Assembly: GCA_002352545.1 (NCBI GenBank)
Contig: DEIO01000026.1
Span: 9,644 to 73,643, forward strand
Length of the DNA stretch: 64,000 nt
Direction: 5' to 3'
Origin: Patescibacteria group bacterium UBA2772
Lineage (GTDB): Bacteria; Patescibacteriota; Minisyncoccia; Moranbacterales; DUUL01
Shown here: piece by piece, positions 1 to 8,650 of the stretch
How the letters are laid out: each line of letters opens with the position of its first letter
How positions within the stretch are numbered: position 1 is the stretch's first letter
Translations under genes and position numbers: made by a program
Notes under the pieces: generated by a model
What the model was told of the DNA's origin: nothing
Database searches by the model: none
Seen by the model: only the letters and a program-made list of their open reading frames with translations

Positions 1-688
1 TCATCTTCACCACAAACTGTACATTGTTTATTTATCTCAATATTCTCAGATAAAATTCCTTCTTTTAATAAAATGGATTTATTCATGTTCCACAAATCTA
101 TATAAAAACCTTTTTTGCTTTTTGCTAAAGCTTGATAGTCTATTCCAAATTCATTCTCAAACATACTAAAAACGTCCTCTTTTACTTCAAAACAACAAGG
201 TCCTATAGAAGGCCCTATTCCAACAATAATATCCAAAACATTACATCCAAACTCTTGTTTCATTCTTTTTACCGTCTTCTTGGCGATTCTACGAAGTGTA
301 CCTTGCCAGCCACCATAAACAACAGCAATTACCTTTTTTTTTATCAAAAAACATCATTGGAACACAATCAGCAACCAAAATCACCAAACACAGTTCTTTA
401 GCTTTCGTGACAACACCATCGGCAGAAAAAATGGCTGTTTCTCTTTCAAACACACCTTTGCCTTCATCATTTTTTTCACACTAGCAATCTGCTCTTTATG
501 GACTTGATCTAAAAAAATAAATTTATCCAAAGAAACCCCTATTTTCTCAGCCATTTTTTTCTATTTTCTAAAACAAACTCTTTTTTATCTCCTGTATGTA
601 AAGCTTGATTTCCTAAGCTTTTAGTAGTAATAAAATGCCCCACCTCAAAATCAAACTTGGAAAAATTTTTAAATCTTTTTATTGTCAT
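1..688 (-). pseudogene. YfiH/LACC1 (polyphenol oxidase, laccase-domain) family pseudogene, runs off the window edge
   Basis: Read on the minus strand from an ATG at 688, the conceptual protein matches the YfiH/DUF152 purine-nucleoside phosphorylase/laccase-domain family. It has a GNQALHTGD-like start, an FLDQVHKEQI segment, VADCVPMMFFD, GGWQGTLRRIAKKTV, GIGPSIGPCCFEV and DLWNMNKSILLKEGI. Three single-base frame changes interrupt it, all in A runs of the coding strand: 554-560 (7, frame needs 8), 470-476 (7, needs 8) and 334-342 (9, needs 8). No other stop codon occurs. The usual His of the HGGWRG zinc-site motif is Tyr here (VVYGGWQGT). The gene is probably decayed; transcriptional slippage on the A runs or a homopolymer sequencing artefact are the alternatives. 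The last few dozen residues lie outside the window. Confidence 0.75.
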
Positions 689-737
689 CTAAATATTCTT
701 AAATTATACAAGAAATATAGCATATATAATGATAAAC

Positions 738-767
738 AAAAAAACCGAGTAAAAGCTCGGTTTTTTT
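738..767 (-). terminator. Rho-independent terminator of the 3D-domain gene (bidirectional)
   Basis: The stem CCGAG/CTCGG (745-760) has an A run before it and a T run after it, so it can terminate in either direction. It lies just downstream of the minus-strand 3D-domain gene and upstream of the YfiH-like pseudogene. Confidence 0.8.
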
Positions 768-783
768 GTTTATCTGAATTTCC

Positions 784-1392
784 TTATTTTTCTATTTTAG
801 CAGCAACAACTCTTTTACCCCAATGCAGTGCCTCACCTCTTGACTGAAACCACATATCAAAATGGTCTCCCTTGATCGCTCCCCCACGATCTTCACACAC
901 ATATATTCCTCTGTCTTCAATCGAAATCTTAGTCCCGAATGGATATTGAGGTGGACAAGCCATTGTACCTAAATGTACTTTAGTACCACTTGCTGTGGTA
1001 AATGGGTCGCCCCATGTTTGATCGAGAGTAGAAGAATATCCCGTTACTAGAATATCTATTCCTTCGCTAGGTGGTGTATAAGCATCCAATCTTGGTTTAT
1101 AATATGCCAATCTTTTTTCATTTTTTGTTAAAGCCTTTTTGTCTTGTGTCTTTTTATCCTCTTCTTTTATTGTCTTAAAATTCAACAAATTATTCGATAG
1201 TTTCGACCTATCTTCTTGTCTTGTATTTACTGAAATTATCCCTGATTGTGTTATTTTTTTTATAACGTTACCTTTTTTTTTAATAATTTTATTGTCTATT
1301 GCTTCAACAGAAACTATTGCAGTTGAAAGGAACGCTGCTAAACACATTGCTGGGAATAATAATTTTGCGAAACTTCGCATTAATTGTTTCAA
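784..1392 (-). CDS. Secreted 3D-domain (RlpA-like double-psi barrel) cell-wall protein
   Basis: A 202-residue protein with a hydrophobic N-terminal export segment (about residues 10-31), a Lys-rich linker, and a C-terminal 3D domain from about residue 108. The 3D signature is visible: VTGYSSTLDQTWGDPF, TASGTKVHLG, PFGTKISIEDRGIYVCEDRGG and a following GDHFDMWF. This domain occurs in YabE, RpfB and MltA-like murein-active proteins and carries three conserved aspartates, so a role at or outside the cytoplasmic membrane on peptidoglycan is inferred. It is monocistronic, with a consensus promoter about 140 bp upstream and a terminator directly downstream. There is no clear ribosome binding site before the ATG. 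Catalytic activity (lytic transglycosylase or structural) cannot be decided from sequence. Confidence 0.8.
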   Translation of the reverse strand: MKQLMRSFAKLLFPAMCLAAFLSTAIVSVEAIDNKIIKKKGNVIKKITQSGIISVNTRQEDRSKLSNNLLNFKTIKEEDKKTQDKKALTKNEKRLAYYKPRLDAYTPPSEGIDILVTGYSSTLDQTWGDPFTTASGTKVHLGTMACPPQYPFGTKISIEDRGIYVCEDRGGAIKGDHFDMWFQSRGEALHWGKRVVAAKIEK

Positions 1393-1530
1393 ACTTGTTA
1401 TGCCTCTTATGAGGCCTATTTACAGACTATTATGACTAAACAATAGCTTTATAAACAGATCTAATAACATACTTACCAAAACAAATCATTATTAGAAATT
1501 AACCCTTTAAATATTGAAGGTTAATAATCA

Positions 1531-1559
1531 ACTATAACATGTTTTGATGTTTTTGTCAA
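1531..1559 (-). promoter_or_regulatory. Sigma70-type promoter for the 3D-domain gene
   Basis: On the minus strand TTGACA (1559-1554) and TATAGT (1536-1531) are separated by exactly 17 bp. The predicted 5' leader of about 130 nt contains two small hairpins (TTAACC/GGGTTAA and GCCTC/GAGGC) before the ATG at 1392. Confidence 0.75.
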
Positions 1560-1579
1560 TATAACCAACCAGAAACAAA

Positions 1580-1605
1580 AACATCACGTCCGAGGATGTG
1601 ATGTT
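1580..1605. terminator. Strong bidirectional terminator hairpin
   Basis: A perfect 8-bp stem AACATCAC/GTGATGTT (1580-1587 with 1598-1605) with a 10-nt loop and T-rich sequence on both sides. On the minus strand it ends transcription coming from the CAP-domain gene, or from the structured segment between them, before the 3D-gene promoter. Confidence 0.75.
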
Positions 1606-1607
1606 TT

Positions 1608-1875
1608 TTCGATTACCCTAAATAGGGTTAGAGCAGAGAATTCCGCCCTTTATTGTGAACAAATTTGTGATTTGTTTTGATTCTAGGATCATTTCTAACC
1701 CCACTCTAACTATGCACTTTTAGTTATTATATCCTTATCTTGTCGTGCGATTAACTAGACTGGCTTTAGAGACGATTCCTTTGGTTTATTCAGTTGTAAG
1801 GTACTTTTTTTGTTTTATTTAAATCTTGTTACTAAACAGTCTTTTATTACAATTACTTGGCAACAAGTCACTTCT
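1608..1875. other. Structured intergenic segment, possible ncRNA or attenuator
   Basis: This is a gene-free stretch between the CAP-domain gene and the 3D-domain gene. GGGTTAGAG at 1625-1633 can pair with CTAACCC at 1695-1701, with CTCTAAC at 1704-1710, or locally as ACCCTA/TAGGGT (1615-1628), so several mutually exclusive folds exist directly beside a terminator. I could not match it to tmRNA, RNase P, SRP RNA, 6S RNA, c-di-AMP, TPP or another riboswitch consensus I know. No convincing promoter or ORF was found inside it. Confidence 0.35.
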
Positions 1876-2934
1876 CTATACGATTTCTTCATCCTGGCAT
1901 TCATCTAACAATCTTGCTTCTTCTTTCTCTAGAATCCAAACATTGGCAACCATCACTAAACATATCAACACGAATCCTGCTAAAATTATATTATGAGAGA
2001 TAATCATGCTTGTCTCCATACCATTCGATGCATTTTTAACTGAAGCAATAATTACTTGTGAATCAATTTTCTCTTTTTTTTCATTTTCCAAATAATCTAA
2101 GTATTGATATTTAGGAATTTGATGAAAGATAGCCTTTTCTTCGCTAATTTTAACCTTTATAGTAACTTTGTTTTCTCTTAGATTTTCCTTGTCCAAACTT
2201 ACCAAATTCATATATTTATTACCTGGTAATTGCTCTAATTCATGTTTTTCTTTTCCAATAATAACCATCGCTCCATTGACTTGCCCTGATGTTTTGACAT
2301 AAATCAACATTTCATCACCGTCCTTCCCTTCCCAAGGACGTACAGACGCTTCTATTATTTCAATATTATTACCGTTTAAAAAGTCTATTTCACTTCTGTC
2401 ATCCTCACTATCCATTTCTGTCTGTTCTTTAATCATTCTTTCTTCTACGAAAGGTGTCGCGAAAAACTGAACAGCAATATTTGTCTCGGACTTCCCATCT
2501 TCAACAATCCCCTTAAGAACTGCTACTCCTATTTCTGTATATTTTTCAGATACAATATTCTCTTTGTGCGTAGGACTCTTCATCCAAGCCTTGTGGACCG
2601 CATTAGCCGTTCTAAAATCCATGGCCAAATTTTCTCCTGCATACTTATATTGGTAATCAACTTTGGCAATCCAATGCCAAGGATCAACTCCATCGGGTGA
2701 AGTATGCGCAAAATAATTATACCCTATCATATTTTCAGCTTTTAAAGTAGCTGCCTTATCAAGCGCTTTACTTCTTCTTAAGATACTTTTCCCTTGTTTC
2801 TGACGTTCAATATTAACATTTTCAACTATCTCATCACTTAAGTCACTCGCATTGGCATTAAGCGTAAAAAATACTCCAATTACAACAACCGGTATCAGTA
2901 AAAGTCTATTCAGTTGTATTTTGTATTTTTGCAT
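1876..2934 (-). CDS. Membrane-anchored CAP-domain (SCP/PR1, YkwD-like) protein
   Basis: A 352-residue protein. It has an N-terminal signal/anchor (about 8-30), then a CAP domain (about 33-165) with the family landmarks LDKAATLKAENM, YFAHTSPDGVDPWHW, AGENLA, HKAWMKSPTHKENI and a QFFATP end. A beta-rich extracytoplasmic segment follows, with a second transmembrane helix near residues 310-333 and a short acidic cytoplasmic tail. The CAP-type His and Glu residues (FAHTSP, GENLA, SPTHKENI) are retained. The two-anchor arrangement places the CAP domain outside the cell. The molecular function of bacterial CAP proteins is mostly unknown, so none is asserted. It is transcribed alone, with a terminator of the upstream gene at 3023-3046. 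Confidence 0.85.
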   Translation of the reverse strand: MQKYKIQLNRLLLIPVVVIGVFFTLNANASDLSDEIVENVNIERQKQGKSILRRSKALDKAATLKAENMIGYNYFAHTSPDGVDPWHWIAKVDYQYKYAGENLAMDFRTANAVHKAWMKSPTHKENIVSEKYTEIGVAVLKGIVEDGKSETNIAVQFFATPFVEERMIKEQTEMDSEDDRSEIDFLNGNNIEIIEASVRPWEGKDGDEMLIYVKTSGQVNGAMVIIGKEKHELEQLPGNKYMNLVSLDKENLRENKVTIKVKISEEKAIFHQIPKYQYLDYLENEKKEKIDSQVIIASVKNASNGMETSMIISHNIILAGFVLICLVMVANVWILEKEEARLLDECQDEEIV

Positions 2935-3022
2935 TTTGTTTTGGTGTTTGATCAGTATATGTTCATCTACTATTCTTTTATCTCTTATCTCTTTGTCCTC
3001 TGGATTTTAAGATAACAAAAAT

Positions 3023-3046
3023 GGGAGATCAACACCCTGATCACCC
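3023..3046 (-). terminator. Terminator after the nucleotidyltransferase-like gene
   Basis: On the minus strand GGGTGATCA pairs with TGATCTCCC (one mismatch) across a 6-nt loop and is followed by ATTTTTG. It ends the uvrA-like/nucleotidyltransferase-like operon. Confidence 0.65.
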
Positions 3047-3106
3047 GTAATTAACTCACAAATACAGTATACATCATTGAAAGCATTTTGTCAATCATAC
3101 AATTTC

Positions 3107-4048
3107 CTAATTCAGTTGTTGCATTCTTTTATTAGCCTCTTTTATCATTGTTATTCTGTGTGGCTTAGGTAAAAACACTAAAGCTGTTTCACTATAACGA
3201 ATATCAGCATCTTTCCAATATGTTTTTGGATTTTTTTTTATTTTCTTGATCATAATCCTTCTAGAAAAATCATTTATCAAGTTAGCAATTCTTGTTTTTT
3301 CAAGCAAAAATTCGATACTTTCTTGCATCATCATAATAAAACCAACTCTCTCTAAATTAATAACATCATTCTCAAAAACTTCTTCTTTTGTGTAGTTTGG
3401 TTTAATTCCTTGAATCCAAAATTCATTCATTTGTAAAAATCTCTTATAAATAGCACCTCCTATAAGAAACATTGATGTTGAAACAAAATTAGCAGAAAAC
3501 TCGTTATACTCTTCCAAAATAAGTCCATTTTCTGTTATATAGTGATTTAGACAAAAACGTTCCTTGACTTTATTACCATGCCTTCTTTTCGCAGTTAACT
3601 GCAAAACAATTGCTACTAAAAGCCTTCCTATCCAAATTCTTCCCTTCGCTAAAACCAATAAGATATCCCAGTCACTATTTGACTTAGCATTTTTCATTGA
3701 CAATGTTCCTGTAAGAAAAGCACCTCTGACAAAGGGTACTATTTCCAACATTTTAACCCATTTTCTAAGCCTCCTTAATTTTGAAGTTGATATTTTATAC
3801 GCAACAGAACGCTTCTTGACTAATTCTTCGTCTCCTTTCAAAAAGAACATGCCGTCCTTTTGGGAAATACTTTTTAAAAGCTTTTTATTCTTCAGCGCTG
3901 TTTGAACCTCTAAAAAAGAAAATCTTTCTCTTCCACTATTAACTTGAAAAAGGTTTCTCCACAATTCAAAAAGTGTTAGTGGATAATTCATAGCACCGAA
4001 GTATGCTAAAGTAAAAACTATATTTTCATCCAATGGATTGCTTTTCAT
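3107..4048 (-). CDS. Nucleotidyltransferase-fold protein with N-terminal winged-helix-like region
   Basis: A 313-residue protein. Residues about 10-85 resemble a winged helix. The segment FLTGTLSMKNAKSNSDWDIL (about 110-130) resembles the minimal nucleotidyltransferase motif GSxxxGxxxxxSDxD, with Ser-Asp-x-Asp present. The remainder is helical and basic. It starts 5 bp after the upstream uvrA-like gene and is probably co-transcribed with it. The substrate is unknown. Members of this fold include antitoxin-like and aminoglycoside-modifying proteins, so no function is claimed. The canonical first Gly-Ser is Gly-Thr here. Confidence 0.55.
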   Translation of the reverse strand: MKSNPLDENIVFTLAYFGAMNYPLTLFELWRNLFQVNSGRERFSFLEVQTALKNKKLLKSISQKDGMFFLKGDEELVKKRSVAYKISTSKLRRLRKWVKMLEIVPFVRGAFLTGTLSMKNAKSNSDWDILLVLAKGRIWIGRLLVAIVLQLTAKRRHGNKVKERFCLNHYITENGLILEEYNEFSANFVSTSMFLIGGAIYKRFLQMNEFWIQGIKPNYTKEEVFENDVINLERVGFIMMMQESIEFLLEKTRIANLINDFSRRIMIKKIKKNPKTYWKDADIRYSETALVFLPKPHRITMIKEANKRMQQLN

Positions 4049-4053
4049 CTTTT

Positions 4054-6897
4054 TTAATTAATAAATTTCCCTGTCAAAGTTTTTGCTGTTTTTAGCTGGG
4101 TTGGTGTGCCCTCAAAAACGATTTCTCCTCCTGCTGAACCACCTTCTGGACCAATTTCAATCACATAGTCACTTGCTTCTATCACATCTGTGTTGTGTTC
4201 AACCACTAAAACAGAGTTATTGGCATCAACAAGTCCCTGCAAAACTAATAATAATTTTTGAACATCACTAAAATGTAATCCAATAGTTGGTTCATCTAAT
4301 ATATATAGGGTGTTGCCATTTGATTTTCTAGCTAATTCAGAGGCTAATTTAATCCGTTGCGCCTCCCCACCTGATAATTCTGTAGCACTCTGACCCAACT
4401 TAAGATATCCTAGTCCTACGCTTCTTAAGGCCCCTAACTTATCTGAAATAATTTTATTTGAACTGAAAAAATGGTACGCGTAATCTACACTCATATCCAA
4501 AACATCAACAATGTTCGCTCCGTGATATTTAACTTCTAACATTTTGTTACTATAACGCGTTCCATTACAATATTGGCAATCAGTGTATACATCATTTAGG
4601 AGATGCATTTCAATTTTCTTCACACCATCCCCCTGACAATATTCACATCTTCCACCACGCATATTAAAAGAAAAATGACTAGCAGTAAAATTCTTTTTTT
4701 GTGCCAACTCAGTTTGCGCAAATAACTTCCGGATATGACTGAAGATTCCTGTATAAGTTGCGGCGTTAGAACGTGGAGATCTTCCAATAGAACCTTGATC
4801 TACAATAACAACTTTATTGATGTGTTCGACACCAATCAGTCTATCAAAGTCACCTGGATCTTCCAAACTATTATGAATTTCTTTTCTGATTGCTTTTGCC
4901 AAAATATCATTAATAAGCGAACTTTTACCTCCGCCTGAAACACCTACAATTGAAACTAGGTTGAATAATGGAATATTAACATCACAATTTTTTAGATTAT
5001 TTTGTCTTGCTCCTTTTATTGTCAGATTTTCTGAACTTTTTCTTTTTTTAGAAACAACCTTCTTCTCACTACCTTTCTTGCCAAAAAGATGTCTTGCTGT
5101 TTTGGTATCAGCCTGTTTTAACTGCTGAATTGTTCCTTCAAAAACAACTTCTCCTCCGTCTTCTCCTGCTTTTGGTCCAATATCAATCAAATAATCTGCA
5201 GCTAAAATAATATCCTTATCATGTTCTACCACTACAACTGAGTTTCCACATTTTTGCAATTTGCGTAAAGTCTTTATAAGTTTCTGCGTATCCCTTGGAT
5301 GAAGCCCTATTGACGGTTCATCTAGAACATATACTACGTCAGAAAGTCCACTATAAAGCTGGGTGGAAAGTCTAACTCTTTGAAATTCTCCTCCAGATAA
5401 AGTTTGGTTACTTCTGTTCAAATTTAAATATCCTAATCCGACATCTTCAAATGGTTCCAATCTAGCAATAATTTCATCAAAAATTTGTGAAATCATTTTA
5501 ATCTGACATTTGTTTTCTACTTTCTCTATCTCATTTTTTCTTGCCTTTTTCAGATTTTCAATAAGCACATCTATTTCACATGTAACATACTCATCAATTG
5601 TCTTATTCAAAACTTTAACATGCAAAAAATCTTGTTTAAGTCTTTTACCATTACACTTATGACATTTCACTTTTGTTAAATATTTTTCGACTTTATTGCG
5701 AATAAAAGACGACTCTGCGTTAACATATCTATTCTCTAGCTCAGCAGCAACTCCTTCAAAAACAAATTCTTGCTTTTTAACATTCTTCCCTTGAATTGTA
5801 ATCTTGTCCTCACCTGTTCCATAAAGGATTTTATCTATTTTTTCTTTTGGAATCTTACCAACTGGAACACTTAATTTGAATTTATACTTTTTAGCAAGTG
5901 CTTTTAAAACCAAACTATGAAAAGACTCTTTGTTAATCCTACCACCGCTCCTACTCCATGGCATAATTGCACCTTCATTAATCGAAATAGTTTTACTTGG
6001 GACCATCTTTTCCTCATCAGCCCTAAAAACCACTCCTAATCCGGTACAACATTCGCAAGCACCTTCTGGAGAATTGAAAGAAAAATTCTTTGGAGTTAAG
6101 TCAGATAAAGTCTTACCACAAGAAGAACATCTGAATTGATTGCTATATCTTAAAACATATTCATTATCAACTGAAACCAGTGCTACCCCTTTTGACATTT
6201 TTGCAGCAGTTTGCAAAGAATCTATAATCCTTTCTCTATCAAAGCGATTTGGTAGCAACATTAGCCTATCAACAACAACTTGAACTTCTTCATCATTAGA
6301 AAAATCTGAAAAATCCTTTAATATAGCTTGTGAAACTGTAAGCATCTTTTGTCCAACCCTAACCCTAGCAAATCCCTGCGAAGCAATTGCATTAACTTTT
6401 TCTTTTACAGTAGCTTGTTCACCATTCCACTTTGCTAACACAACAAGTCTTGTTCCTTTAGGCATTTTTCTAATTTTTGCAATCAAAGTTTCTTCATCTT
6501 GTTTTTGCATCTTACTTCCGCAACAAGAACAAACGGGAACTCCAACTTCTGCAAACAATATTCTGAAAAAATCATATATATCAGTTATTGTGCCTACCGT
6601 CGAACGTGGATTATTTAGATCACTTTTTTGATCAATTGCAATTGCTGGTGACAGATTCATGATACTTTTAGTTTTTGGTTTTTTCACTGACTGAAGAAAA
6701 AATCTCGCATGCGAAGAAAGATTTTCTACGTAACGACGATATCCTTCTGCATATAAAGTGTCGAAAGCTAAAGAACTTTTTCCACTACCAGAAACACCAG
6801 TAATTACAACTAGTTTGCCTTTAGGAATTTCAATATCTATTTTTTTTAGATTGTTCTGAGACGCCTCTTTGATAATTATTTTGTTGTGTTTCCCCAT
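4054..6897 (-). CDS. uvrA: UvrA-family excinuclease ATPase (second paralogue)
   Basis: A 947-residue ABC ATPase of the UvrA family, which scans DNA for damage and loads UvrB. Both ATPase halves are present. The first has Walker [16 protein letters not shown] (about 34-48), signature LSGGEFQRVRLSTQL and [12 protein letters not shown]. The second has Walker A GVSGGGKSSL, signature [16 protein letters not shown] and YILDEPTIGLHF. Zinc-binding Cys pairs are visible (CSCCG, CSSCG/CECC, CHKC, CEYC/CQYC). The segment between the first Cys pair and the second (about 130-245) corresponds to the UvrB-binding domain, so this is not the short UvrA2 lacking it. It lies about 100 bp downstream of the uvrC-like gene and 2.8 kb from the other uvrA. 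Confidence 0.93.
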   Translation of the reverse strand: MGKHNKIIIKEASQNNLKKIDIEIPKGKLVVITGVSGSGKSSLAFDTLYAEGYRRYVENLSSHARFFLQSVKKPKTKSIMNLSPAIAIDQKSDLNNPRSTVGTITDIYDFFRILFAEVGVPVCSCCGSKMQKQDEETLIAKIRKMPKGTRLVVLAKWNGEQATVKEKVNAIASQGFARVRVGQKMLTVSQAILKDFSDFSNDEEVQVVVDRLMLLPNRFDRERIIDSLQTAAKMSKGVALVSVDNEYVLRYSNQFRCSSCGKTLSDLTPKNFSFNSPEGACECCTGLGVVFRADEEKMVPSKTISINEGAIMPWSRSGGRINKESFHSLVLKALAKKYKFKLSVPVGKIPKEKIDKILYGTGEDKITIQGKNVKKQEFVFEGVAAELENRYVNAESSFIRNKVEKYLTKVKCHKCNGKRLKQDFLHVKVLNKTIDEYVTCEIDVLIENLKKARKNEIEKVENKCQIKMISQIFDEIIARLEPFEDVGLGYLNLNRSNQTLSGGEFQRVRLSTQLYSGLSDVVYVLDEPSIGLHPRDTQKLIKTLRKLQKCGNSVVVVEHDKDIILAADYLIDIGPKAGEDGGEVVFEGTIQQLKQADTKTARHLFGKKGSEKKVVSKKRKSSENLTIKGARQNNLKNCDVNIPLFNLVSIVGVSGGGKSSLINDILAKAIRKEIHNSLEDPGDFDRLIGVEHINKVVIVDQGSIGRSPRSNAATYTGIFSHIRKLFAQTELAQKKNFTASHFSFNMRGGRCEYCQGDGVKKIEMHLLNDVYTDCQYCNGTRYSNKMLEVKYHGANIVDVLDMSVDYAYHFFSSNKIISDKLGALRSVGLGYLKLGQSATELSGGEAQRIKLASELARKSNGNTLYILDEPTIGLHFSDVQKLLLVLQGLVDANNSVLVVEHNTDVIEASDYVIEIGPEGGSAGGEIVFEGTPTQLKTAKTLTGKFIN

Positions 6898-6999
6898 TTG
6901 AAATTGTTACTTTTATCTAAAGATATAGTTTACTATAAAAAGAGCGCTAAGTAAAGAGTATAGCTGTCATAAAACACTAACTTTTTTCTAATTTCTGCT

Positions 7000-8244
7000 C
7001 TATTTATTTAATAAACTTTTAGCACGTAGTTTGCGATGATACCCTATTGCAAATCTATGAGCCTCATCCCTAACTTGTGCAATTGTTTTTTTTGTTATTC
7101 TTGGAACATTCCCATAAGAAAATAATTTTAGTCTTTTTCTAGTCGGTCCCTTGGCAACAGTAATAATTGGAATTAATAATTTCATTTCAGAAAAAACCTC
7201 TCTTGTGAGACGTAGATGAACACTACCCCCATCTATTATAACCAAATTTGGTAATGTCCACTTATTAGAAAAACGTCTTTCCAAGATTTCTTTCATAGCA
7301 GCTAGATCGTTTTGTGTTGTATTTCTCTTTATTTTAAATTTTCTATATTCGCTTTTGTTAGCTTCAATTATGCCATTTTGATTATCGAAAACCACCATTG
7401 AACCAACCATTTGATTTTTACCCGTATTCGAAATGTCATAACCTTCTACTCTAAATTTTATATTTGAATGTCGCTTTTGTTTATTTCTTTGCCCAACCAT
7501 TGCCATATCTTGAATATGTTGCAAAGAAAAGACCTGATTTCTAAGAATTGCAGCTTCTTCAAATATCTCCCTTTTAGCTAATTGATTCATCTTTCTTTGG
7601 AGCTTCTTGATAAGCAATCTTTTTTTACCAGAAAAAATCATTTCGATTGCTTCGATGTTTTTGTGATAATTCTCGGAAGATATTTTTCCCGCATATGGCC
7701 CTGGGCAAAGTCCGATTTGATAATCTAAACAGCCTTTCTCTGTTTTTTGTACATTACTATGATAAGGAAATATTTTTCTTAAGATCTTAAGCGCATTTTC
7801 AACTGAATGTTTGGACACAAAAGGCCCGTACATTCTAGAAATATCCTTCACCAGACCTTGTTCTAAATCTGTTTTTCTATAAATTAAAAACCTTGGAAAT
7901 TCCTCTTTCGTCACGCCCACATAAACAAAAGATTTGTCGTCTTTTCCCAATACATTGTATTTAGGTTGAAGATTATTTATAGTCTTTTGTTCTAAAAAAT
8001 ATGCTTCCAAAACAGACTCTGTCTTCTTAATCTTAATTTTTGCTATCTGCGAGATAACAAACTCTATTGGTCTTTCATAATTTAACTTTTTTTGAAAATA
8101 AGATGACACCCTACTTTTTAGAGAGGTTGCTTTTCCGACATATAAAAGCTTTTCAATCCCTTTTTCTTGACCATAAAAAAAATAAATACCTGGTTCATTA
8201 GGCAGTTTTGCTATTTTTTCAGTTATTTCCTTATTTAATTTCAC
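7000..8244 (-). CDS. uvrC: UvrC excinuclease subunit, short form without the C-terminal HhH domain
   Basis: A 414-residue protein with the N-terminal GIY-YIG nuclease (PGIYFFY ... LYVGKATSLKSRVSSYF, about 17-50), the Cys-containing segment CLDYQIGLCPGPY, a UVR motif (about 205-240) and the RNase H-like endonuclease domain (YDISNTGKNQMVGSMVVF, VIIDGGSVHL, RDEAHRFAIGYHRK). Typical UvrC proteins are about 600 residues and end in a tandem helix-hairpin-helix domain. This one stops about 10 residues after the RDEAHRFA motif, so the HhH domain is missing. The function expected is dual incision on both sides of a lesion with UvrA and UvrB. The gene diverges from a plus-strand small gene and is followed by the second uvrA. 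Confidence 0.9.
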   Translation of the reverse strand: MKLNKEITEKIAKLPNEPGIYFFYGQEKGIEKLLYVGKATSLKSRVSSYFQKKLNYERPIEFVISQIAKIKIKKTESVLEAYFLEQKTINNLQPKYNVLGKDDKSFVYVGVTKEEFPRFLIYRKTDLEQGLVKDISRMYGPFVSKHSVENALKILRKIFPYHSNVQKTEKGCLDYQIGLCPGPYAGKISSENYHKNIEAIEMIFSGKKRLLIKKLQRKMNQLAKREIFEEAAILRNQVFSLQHIQDMAMVGQRNKQKRHSNIKFRVEGYDISNTGKNQMVGSMVVFDNQNGIIEANKSEYRKFKIKRNTTQNDLAAMKEILERRFSNKWTLPNLVIIDGGSVHLRLTREVFSEMKLLIPIITVAKGPTRKRLKLFSYGNVPRITKKTIAQVRDEAHRFAIGYHRKLRAKSLLNK

Positions 8245-8253
8245 GATATTTAG

Positions 8254-8282
8254 TTGACATTAAGTGGTGTTTTTTCTATATT
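8254..8282 (+). promoter_or_regulatory. Consensus promoter for the 89-aa gene
   Basis: TTGACA (8254-8259) and TATATT (8277-8282) are separated by 17 bp, immediately upstream of a GGGAG-containing ribosome binding site and the ATG at 8320. It sits in the divergent gap with uvrC. Confidence 0.8.
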
Positions 8283-8319
8283 GTAAACAAAAAGAAAACT
8301 TTTTTCAAAGGGAGATGCC

Positions 8320-8589
8320 ATGCAAGAACAAACAAGAAAATTCAATTCTACTGTTTTGAAATCAACCAAAAAAATTGGTGGAATAACAATAAAAAAAATA
8401 ATTTTAGATCTTGCTGACTTTTCTGAAACAACCAATCTCGGCAAATTGAACCTTAGAGACCCTTATTTATACCAAGGAGGGCATTTTGTTTCTAGCCTCT
8501 TTTGTGACATGCTTGTTGTGTCGGATAAATTTCAAGAACTACAAATTGCCGTGTGTAAGTTGCCTTATTTTGAAAAAATCGCTCATTAA
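8320..8589 (+). CDS. Small orphan protein, unknown function
   Basis: An 89-residue soluble protein that I do not recognise. It is supported as a real gene by a consensus promoter 40 bp upstream, an AAGGGAG ribosome binding site about 6 bp before the ATG, and a terminator after the stop. It is the only plus-strand gene among the minus-strand repair genes. It is mixed in character, with a basic N-terminus and three Cys in the C-terminal half. No signal peptide or membrane helix is evident. Confidence 0.65.
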   Translation: MQEQTRKFNSTVLKSTKKIGGITIKKIILDLADFSETTNLGKLNLRDPYLYQGGHFVSSLFCDMLVVSDKFQELQIAVCKLPYFEKIAH

Positions 8590-8612
8590 ATCTCAGATTC
8601 CAAGAATCAACG

Positions 8613-8650
8613 AGTAACCCTTAAACTTTGGGGTTGCTTCTTTGTTTTTC
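8613..8650 (+). terminator. Terminator of the 89-aa gene, overlapping the 3' end of uvrA
   Basis: The 8-bp stem AGTAACCC/GGGTTGCT (8613-8620 with 8631-8638, one G-T pair) is followed by a T-rich stretch. The downstream arm lies inside the last codons of the convergent uvrA gene. Confidence 0.65.
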
